DNA of 64,000 bases, from contig JAPJBO010000723.1 in the NCBI GenBank assembly GCA_030068145.1, positions 53,130 through 117,129 of the forward strand. Direction: 5' to 3'. The stretch comes from Diplonema papillatum (lineage: Eukaryota > Euglenozoa > Diplonemea > Diplonemida > Diplonemidae). Shown one piece after another: positions 57,797 through 64,000 of this stretch. The notes below the pieces were generated by a model. That model did not search any database, had not been told where the DNA came from, and was given only the letters and a program-made list of their open reading frames with translations. Position 1 is the stretch's first letter. Every line of letters begins with the position of its first letter. The position numbers were made by a program, and so were the translations under genes.

Positions 57797-57985
57797 GGCA
57801 GGATGCACCCAGCCTTTCGCATTGGTCGGGTTGTAGGTCTAATTCGCTGATTCCGGTCTGATGTGGTGACGTTGGACGGAGTGACACGGGGCCAGATTGG
57901 TGATATCTGGGGGAACTGTTGGACACGACCTGTGGCAAGAATCTGCACAGCCGGCTTCGCGGTTACCTTCGCACGTGAAGTATCG
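57797..57985 (+). repeat. Duplicated ~180-bp block, left copy
   Basis: GGTCTAATTCGCTGATTCCG, GAGTGACACGGGGCC, ATCTGGGGGAACTGTTGG and AGCCGGCTTCGCGGTTACCT match the right copy at 58726-58915. Confidence 0.8.
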
Positions 57986-58039
57986 TGCTTTCGACTCTTC
58001 AGCCGTCTTGGTCGCCGCATTCGCGCTTGGTGCTGCTTG

Positions 58040-58730
58040 GCAGCAGAAGCTGCTGGACGAGCGTAGAAGCGGCAGCGCGAGCTCGAGCAGTCGCACAGAT
58101 GAAGGAGCGCCTCGAAGAGGACGAGCGCCGCCGCGACCACCAGCGGCAGCAGGAGGCCCAATTGGCGCAGGCGCAGCAGGCGAAGCAGAAAACCCGTGGC
58201 AGGCGCAGCAGGCGAAGCAGAAAACCCGTGGCAGGCGCAGCAGGCGAAGCAGAAAACCCGTGGCAGGCGCAGCAGGCGAAGCAGAAAACCCGTGGCAGGC
58301 GCAGCAGGCGAAGCAGAAAACCCGTGGCAGGCGCAGCAGGCGAAGCAGAAAACCCGTGGCAGGCGCAGCAGGCGAAGCAGAAAACCCGTGGCAGGCGCAG
58401 CAGGCGAAGCAGAAAACCCGTGGCAGGCGCAGCAGGCGAAGCAGAAAACCCGTGGCAGGCGCAGCAGGCGAAGCAGAAAACCCGTGGCAGGCGCAGCAGG
58501 CGAAGCAGAAAACCCGTGGCAGGCGCAGCAGGCGAAGCAGAAAACCCGTGGCAGGCGCAGCAGGCGAAGCAGAAAACCCGTGGCAGGCGCAGCAGGCGAA
58601 GCAGAAAACCCGTGGCAGGCGCAGCAGGCGAAGCAGAAAACCCGTGGCAGGCGCAGCAGGCGAAGCAGAAAACCCGTGGCAGGCGCAGCAGGCGAAGCAG
58701 AAAACCCGTGGCAGGCGCAGCAGGAGGTCT
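58040..58730 (+). repeat. 32-bp array, about 17 copies, seeded in a coiled-coil-like frame
   Basis: Unit GGCGCAGCAGGCGAAGCAGA plus AAACCCGTGGCA. Three frames are open through it. Just upstream (58060-58170) one frame reads VAQMKERLEEDERRRDHQRQ, a Glu/Arg/Gln helix like a coiled-coil fragment, so the array may have expanded within a former coding exon. No complete gene can be defined. Confidence 0.85.
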
Positions 58731-58915
58731 AGTTCGCTGATCCGGGTCTAGTTTGGCGACATTGGATTGAGTGACACGGGGCTGGATTCGGTACCCCCGC
58801 TATTGCTAGCGTTGGTTCCATCCACCTCGGCCACCATCTGGGGGAACTGTTGGCCACGACCTGCGGCAAGAATTTGCATAGCCGGCTTCGCGGTTACCTT
58901 CGCAGGGCCTTCCCT
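58726..58915 (+). repeat. Duplicated ~180-bp block, right copy
   Basis: Matches 57797-57985 with about 20 bp of extra sequence near 58790-58830. Confidence 0.8.
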
Positions 58916-59320
58916 GGGCCCGCTAGCAGAGGGGAAGGCCACTCGGGAAGGCAACCAGCGCAGCTACAGCCTACTAGGCACCTGCTGGTAAGATCAGCCA
59001 CCATACAAATCCTGGTGGGTTCGTTTTCCCTTCTGGGCCCGCTAGCAGAGGGGAAGGCCACTCGGGGAGGCAGCCAGCGCAGCTACAGCCTACTAGGCAC
59101 CTGCTGGTAAGATCAGCCACCATACAAATCCTGGTGGGTTCGTTTTCCCTTCTCTGGGCCTTCCCTGGGCTCGCTAGCAGAGGGGAAGGCCACTCGGGAA
59201 GGCAGCCAGCGCAGCTACAGCCTACTAGGCACCTGCTGGTAAGATCAGCCACCATACAAATCCTGGTGGGTTCGTTTTCCCTTCTCTGGGCCTTCCCTGA
59301 GCCCGCCAGCAGCGACGAAG
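58916..59320 (+). repeat. 120-131-bp tandem array, about 3.3 copies
   Basis: Units marked CGCTAGCAGAGGGGAAGGCC start at 58921, 59041 and 59172, with a degenerate start near 59303. Each also contains ACCTGCTGGTAAGATCAGCC and CAAATCCTGGTGGGTTCG. Length differences come from loss of a TCTGGGCCTTCCC piece. Confidence 0.9.
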
Positions 59321-59523
59321 GGAGACCTCGCTTTGTCGCCGCGATGCCTTCGATTCCGGAGAATTGACCGGAGGGTGCGGCTTCAGTGTTGGACGCAACA
59401 CTGCCGGCAAAAAAAGGCTCGAAGCTTAATCAGCCGGTAAGCTGGCTGATCGCGCGCACACTGCGATCGCTGGAAAATAAGCCTTGCTCGGACGTAAAAC
59501 ACAGCGCGCGTCCGGTGCCCCCA

Positions 59524-59660
59524 CCCCCCCCCCCCCCCCCCCCCCTAGGGCTATGGTGGCTGCATACGGCTGCATACGCGTATGCGCCCAAACCTGCATA
59601 CGCATACGCATACGGCGCTGCATACGGCTATGCATACGTATGCATACGGCTATGCATGTG
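59524..59660. repeat. Poly-C run and TGCATACG repeats
   Basis: A C run of about 20, then a palindromic GCATACG/CGTATGC microsatellite to about 59660. Confidence 0.85.
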
Positions 59661-59864
59661 GCTGTGACTTCTCTGGCAATGCACCTCCTTCGTCCAGGAC
59701 GAAGGGGGAGTCGAAAAGGATACTCAAAAGCAAAGTTTCGTGAGTGTCGACGGAACCTATGTCCGCCGCAACCCGGGGTACACGGGCAGTGTGTTCACTC
59801 CCGTAAGCCGACGAGCCGCGCTCCGATGAGGTAACCGAAGCTGGTTGTCTCAGGATCTGCTGAG
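59661..59864. other. Non-coding interval
   Basis: Nothing recognisable. Confidence 0.35.
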
Positions 59865-59922
59865 CAACGGGCTGGCGGAAAGGCCCGCCCACGTGGTGCG
59901 GGCCTTTTCCGCCAGCCCGTTG
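59865..59922. repeat. Strong GC-rich hairpin
   Basis: CAACGGGCTGGCGGAAA and GGCCCGC pair with GCGGGCC and TTTTCCGCCAGCCCGTTG around a 9-base loop. The stem is about 24 bp. Confidence 0.85.
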
Positions 59923-60596
59923 GCTGTCGTGCGTCATGAAGCATGCTCGTTCAGTGCTTCGAGCTGGCGTTCGACGTCGTCGGGGAAAAAGCGAGGCAGA
60001 CATTGACCGTGGCACGCACAAACAGCGTAACGACTAGTCATATGACTACTACGGAAAGTGTTCACTACTGATTTGACGTGGATAGTCAAATTACAACTGA
60101 AGGGTGCTTACTACTGCAGTAGCCATTCTTACGAGTGACTTTTACTGTTTCTTACTGGTGACTACTGCATTTTGTGAAGGGTTCCGTTTACAAGGCGTAC
60201 TTTTTTTTCCACAAAGTGGACTCATTCACTTGCTACTGAAAGTAGTCATACGACTTGTAAGATTGATGACCAGTAAGATCAGTAGGTGGCTAGTAAATGG
60301 CATGACTAGTGCACCGTGTACTTTCGATGCCCCCACGCGAACCCTTCCTTATAAATCATAGGTCCTGCGTGCCTCTTCTCCCGCCTCTACATCAATCAGC
60401 AAAACGTAAATCCGTTTGCAAACGTTTGTCTGCACTGGGCACCCTCCAGCATACTTTCACCCGCAAAGCTAGTTCATCAAAATATGTACCCACAACGGTA
60501 CCCCCGAAAACCGAAGTAACGAAGTACGTAAGTGCTCCGCAAGAGCACAACCTGCGCAAGTGTGATGGACCATTCGAAAAGAAAACAAACGACCGT
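59923..60596. other. Non-coding interval
   Basis: Frequent ACTAGT and TACTACTG/GTAGTCAT motifs near 60035-60310; no gene supported. Confidence 0.4.
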
Positions 60597-60691
60597 TTTA
60601 CCACCTTGCGCGGTGTCACGGGATGTTTGGCAGCCGCAGTGCATGTTAATCCGTGTGGTTCATGTACTTAAAAGAACTCAATGCTAAACAG
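60597..60691 (+). repeat. Dispersed repeat family B, copy 4
   Basis: Matches 40886-40988 with a deletion of about 16 bp; ends AAGAACTCAATGCTAAACA at the next ORF. Confidence 0.7.
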
Positions 60692-61421
60692 CATGAGAGG
60701 AGAGAGGGTGTGCCCGACGACGTCGCTGTCGTTCATGGGCATCACGGGGATATCGGGTATACGGCCCAGGCCACGCTTTTGCGAGGCACACACGGGGACG
60801 ATACTTGAGGAACAAGTGAAAGGAAGCGATGTAGGGACGCAGTGCCCGACGTACCCTGACTGGACGATCGGGAGAGCGGCGAGGTGGGCCCTGCCTGCCC
60901 CACCACAACTGCACCCAGACCCCGTGCATATGCCGGGTGTCGGTATAGAGAAGGCACTCGTCACGTGCGCGACCCATCACAAAGGGAAGTGTGAGGCGTG
61001 CAGAGCACTCGTCCGAAGGGACGTTCCCACGGTAGAGATGTGCTGCCGGCACCATCACCACGCGAACGATGGGCAGCCGATCGCGGTGTGCACAGAGCAC
61101 AGCACGACGAAGTGCGGCGAGTGCAAGACGGCGGCGGCGTGTTGCCGCAGCGGGCATCATGCCTGCCGCACGCATGGCAGAGGAACCTGCCAAGAGTGCA
61201 AAAGGCTCCCTACGCTGACGCAGAGGCGACCGGCGGCATGTTGCAGCCGCGGCCACCACCAGTCCAACAAGCCGAACGTCCAGCCAACTCCCGGACGCAA
61301 CAAGAAGAAGAGGCCCTCCTCACCCACCCAGGTGGGTGTACAGCGGGAGACGCCAGTAGGAAAGCGGCAACCCCATGTCCACTGTGCTCTGCGGAGTTTA
61401 CTTCGCAGATTGCCACCGTAA
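60681..61421 (+). CDS. Cys/His-motif ORF related to LINE C-termini
   Basis: 246 codons. The ATG at 60681 lies in the conserved end of a family B repeat, so the true start is uncertain. Residues about 94-195 contain three tandem units of C-x2-H-x3/4-C-x2-C-x(5-12)-CC-x(1-3)-HH: CATHHKGKCEAC...CCRHHHH, CTEHSTTKCGEC...CCRSGHH and CRTHGRGTCQEC...CCSRGHH. The same unit ends the LINE proteins at 51603-53198 (two units) and 41352-43088 (one recognisable). The first ~90 residues are unrecognised. The last ~25 residues run into family C repeat DNA and are probably not authentic. It may be the 3' end of another LINE subfamily or a domesticated module. Confidence 0.5.
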   Translation: MLNSMRGERVCPTTSLSFMGITGISGIRPRPRFCEAHTGTILEEQVKGSDVGTQCPTYPDWTIGRAARWALPAPPQLHPDPVHMPGVGIEKALVTCATHHKGKCEACRALVRRDVPTVEMCCRHHHHANDGQPIAVCTEHSTTKCGECKTAAACCRSGHHACRTHGRGTCQECKRLPTLTQRRPAACCSRGHHQSNKPNVQPTPGRNKKKRPSSPTQVGVQRETPVGKRQPHVHCALRSLLRRLPP

Positions 61422-61935
61422 ACAGAAGACAAGTCAGTGCTGCCTAGCGAGTCGCAGTCACAATCAGGGCGAGTGCCCTGAGTTTTTTAACTGATTGCTC
61501 AGACACGGTTGTAGGGGCCTTCTTCCCGTGACGGATTCGCCTGTGCTCTAATAGCACGGGTGGTCCTGGCTGTGACGAGCTACGAACAGCCGCCTGACAA
61601 ACCAGACTCACACCGCAGTCCTGTCTGCAGACACTCAGGTTCCGCGCTGATGATGGTCCGCCTTATGTGTCCGTGGCTTAAAGGACCGAAACACGGCGCA
61701 GACGGGACCAGTGCGGTGTTGAGCACATATCCATTTCAAGCACGTTCTTGCATCCCCCCCCCTTCAAAACCCAGCACCAATAACAACGACCCCCCTTCAA
61801 AAAGGGGAAAAAAAGACGCGTTCCGCTCGCTCGCCCTCCCACTCATCGCAAAATACGCGCGTGGCGCGCGTGACTAAAAAAGCTCCGATTTTTCACGCGC
61901 GCGATTCAAAAAATGTCTGTTTAGTGCGCTGAGCA
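61365..61935 (+). repeat. Repeat family C, copy 2, with GC-rich hairpin
   Basis: Matches 62612-63190 almost perfectly. It ends beyond an inverted pair GGCGCGCGTGA/TCACGCGCGCG around 61861-61908. Confidence 0.85.
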
Positions 61936-62499
61936 CGTCGTACCGGCGTACGACCAACCAAGGGGAGCAGCGCGAGAGGCATCATCCATGCTTCACTCGC
62001 CCACTCACACACTCTGCACTACTTTTTGCTATTCCCTAGGTCAAACAACCGGCGCCTTTAAGCCTCCAAACACTCCGGAACATCACTGGCGGCGAAAGCT
62101 CGGATGGCTCATGAAAATCGCGCGGTACAAAAGAGCCGTTGAAAGACGGTAATGTTGTATGCTTCGATGTCACAGTCCGAGTTTGATTCCGCCCTGCCGC
62201 TTTCTGCTGGCTCGTTTCCCTGCTCAAAGCAAGCAGCCAACTAGATTCATTCCTAGGTTCCTGAGAGTCTTGGAGGTGGCCCTCCAGTGTTTTGTGAAGT
62301 TTTCCGCCCTCTTTTTTCAGCTCTGTTCTCTTCACGGTTGGCTTGCTTCCCCGTACTTCTGTACCCGCACACCGGCGGAAAGAGTTCTTGAGAACGACTA
62401 ACGAACGAGAGTTCCAACGTTTGTGCTGTCTTTCCTATGTTCTCCCCATTTTCTCTCCCCCCCCCCCCCCTTCCAAACCCACGTTCTTGCATCCCCCCA
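61936..62499 (+). repeat. Unique segment and repeat shared with 63.5-63.75 kb
   Basis: 62060-62310 (CCTCCAAACACTCCGGAACA, GTTGAAAGACGGTAATGTTG, GCTCAAAGCAAGCAGCCAA) is about 85-90% identical by eye to 63500-63745. No gene seen. Confidence 0.75.
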
Positions 62500-63190
62500 T
62501 TCCAGTAGGGTACTTCGCGTAACGCGACTTGCTGCCCTCAACACGCAGGATAACTTCCTCGCACTCTTTTCCCTTTTGGTACTTCAACCAAACAAACTTT
62601 GGTGCTGCACACGGCAACCCCATGTCCACTGTGCTCTGCGGAGTTTACTTCGCAGATTGCCACCGTAAACAAGACAAGTCAGTGCTGCCTAGCGAGTCGC
62701 AGTCACAATCAGGGCGAGTGCCCTGAGTTTTTTAACTGATTGCTCAGACACGGTTGTAGGGGCCTTCTTCCCGTGACGGATTCTCCTGTGCTCTAGTAGC
62801 ACGGGTGGTCCTGGCTGTGACGAGCTACGAACAGCCGCCTGACAAACCAGACTCACACCGCAGTCCTGTCTGCAGACACTCAGGTTCCGCGCTGATGGTC
62901 CGCCTTATGTGTCCGTGGCTTAAAGGACCGAAACACGGCGCAGACGGTACCAGTGCGGTGTTGAGCACATATCCATTTCAAGCACGTTCTTGCATCCCCC
63001 CCCCTTCAAAACCCAGCACCAATAACAACGACCCCCCTTCAAAAAGGGGAAAAAAAGACGCGTTCCGCTCGCTCGCCCTCCCACTCATCGCAAAATACGC
63101 GCGTGGCGCGCGTGACTAAAAAAGCTCCGATTTTTCACGCGCGCGATTCAAAAAATGTCTGTTTGGTGCGCTGAGCACGTCGTACCGGCG
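62500..63190 (+). repeat. Repeat family C, copy 3
   Basis: Retains the 5' part (CCAGTAGGGTACTTCGCGTA) lost from copy 2. It lies about 1,247 bp downstream of copy 2 as part of a larger direct duplication. Confidence 0.85.
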
Positions 63191-63224
63191 TACGCCCTTC
63201 CACAGGCAGTGTGTGTGTAGTAAA

Positions 63225-63338
63225 GGGGGTCGAATAATAACAGTTATTTGACACACGTCTGGTTGTCTAAAAACACTACCGCTATTTGATTCTGCAAGCT
63301 GCTCGGCTACCCGGAACATTTTTTATTATTCGACCCCC
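63225..63338. mobile_element. MITE-like element with 16-bp perfect TIRs
   Basis: GGGGGTCGAATAATAA (63225-63240) is exactly inverted as TTATTATTCGACCCCC (63323-63338). About 114 bp, no coding capacity, followed by a C run of about 20. It has no counterpart in the 61.9-kb copy of the surrounding duplication. Confidence 0.7.
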
Positions 63339-63499
63339 CCCCCCCCCCCCCCCCCCAGATGCCGTTCGAAGAAGACGCGATGCTCGCATCGAGCATGCGT
63401 GAAAAGGCAGACAGTGCTGCCCAGACCTCAGTCCCCCTTCCCTCTCAACCTCTCTGTCCAACTTGCTCTCCCCCTTCTTTTCCCAAGGTCTACAAACAA

Positions 63500-63745
63500 C
63501 TGAAGCCTCCAAACACTCTGGAACATCACTGGCGGCGAGTGCTCGGATTGCTCATGTAATCGCGCGTACAAAAGCGCCGTTGAAAGACGGTAATGTTGTA
63601 TGCTTCGATGTCACAGTCCGAGTTGAAACCGCCCTGCCGTTGTCTGCTGAGGCTCGTTTCCCCGCTCAAAGCAAGCAGCCAAACTAGTTTCATTCCTGGG
63701 CCTTCCGAGAATTTTGGTCGCCCTCCAATGTTTTGTCGATGTTTC
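63500..63745 (+). repeat. Second copy of the 62.06-62.31 kb block
   Basis: Shares GTACAAAAG, GCCGTTGAAAGACGG and TTGTATGCTTCGATGTCACA with the first copy, with small indels. Confidence 0.78.
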
Positions 63746-63849
63746 CCCCCTCCTTTTTATGATAACGAGCTTGCTTGTCTATATGGAAAAGTGTTGGATG
63801 GCAGCGTGCTGTGTTAAATCACTCAAAACAGGGTTTACACACGTACGCA

Positions 63850-63995
63850 CAAACAAAAAACGCATATTACAGACCGATACGAGCTGCATGGCAACCCCTG
63901 CTCAACATGCATGCGCGTGGGGGGCTCAAGACTAAATTCAAAGCGAATTTCTTCTTGGTGTCGGACGCAACACTTACAAACATGGCTAGCCGTAG
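63850..63995 (+). repeat. Family E copy at the window end
   Basis: Matches 8110-8245 (GGCAACCCCTGCTCAAC, CTTGGTGTCGG, ATGGCTAGCC) with substitutions. Confidence 0.65.
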
Positions 63996-64000
63996 TTAAA

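Noticed and set aside
57897..58751. 284-codon ORF and its two frame siblings
   Set aside because: Mostly the 32-bp array in three frames; only a short coiled-coil-like lead-in is potentially real.

Overview
This is nuclear DNA from a microbial eukaryote. Four intact ubiquitin-eS31 (RPS27A) fusion genes, an RNF10-type RING ubiquitin ligase, a two-exon histidine phosphatase, a mucin-like type I membrane protein and non-LTR retrotransposons are all eukaryotic. No operons, ribosome-binding-site patterns, CRISPR arrays or bacterial gene order are visible. The extreme density of tandem arrays and dispersed repeats, the G/C homopolymers and a degenerate CCCTAA-like array would fit a repeat-rich alga or alveolate (a chromerid, for example), but nothing here fixes the taxon.

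Layout. 0-5 kb: a doubtful ORF, a 1.6-kb foldback element with ~0.57-kb inverted arms, and a degenerate tandem array. 5-16 kb: a mosaic of dispersed repeat families, the first SINE copy, a probable decayed coding region (13.8-14.7 kb, minus strand) and a 53-bp x 9 array. 16.2-19.4 kb: a second SINE copy beside a 2.8-kb element with hAT-like termini, whose interior carries 20-bp subterminal arrays and a telomere-like array. 19.6-21.1 kb: the histidine phosphatase gene with its 3' end repeated downstream. 21.8-25 kb: 24-bp and 75-bp arrays. 25.7-29.1 kb: the RNF10-like gene, again with a reiterated 3' end. 29.9-41 kb: ubiquitin-eS31 copies 1-3; a ~4.5-kb, 50-bp satellite ends just upstream of copy 3. 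41-48.6 kb: a LINE in two opposed halves, edged by TG microsatellites. 49-53.2 kb: tandem arrays, the third SINE copy and a second, 5'-truncated LINE lying between TG tracts. 53.5-54 kb: ubiquitin copy 4. 54.4-59.7 kb: arrays around the membrane-protein gene. 60.6-64 kb: a Cys/His-motif ORF and a ~1.25-kb direct duplication, one copy of which carries a small MITE-like element.

How the parts relate. The cellular genes lean towards ubiquitin biology: eS31 delivers ubiquitin to ribosomes, and RNF10 relatives ubiquitylate 40S proteins. The LINE encodes ORF1, an in-frame TAG, then OTU protease, AP-like endonuclease, reverse transcriptase, zinc knuckle, RNase H and a C-terminal Cys/His module; that module recurs in the ORF at 60.7 kb. 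The most unusual points are the TAG-separated polyprotein, the apparent twin-priming inversion, the TG-repeat preference, the recurrent Cys/His module, CDS-limited homology among the ubiquitin genes, and tandem reiteration of the 3' ends of two neighbouring genes.
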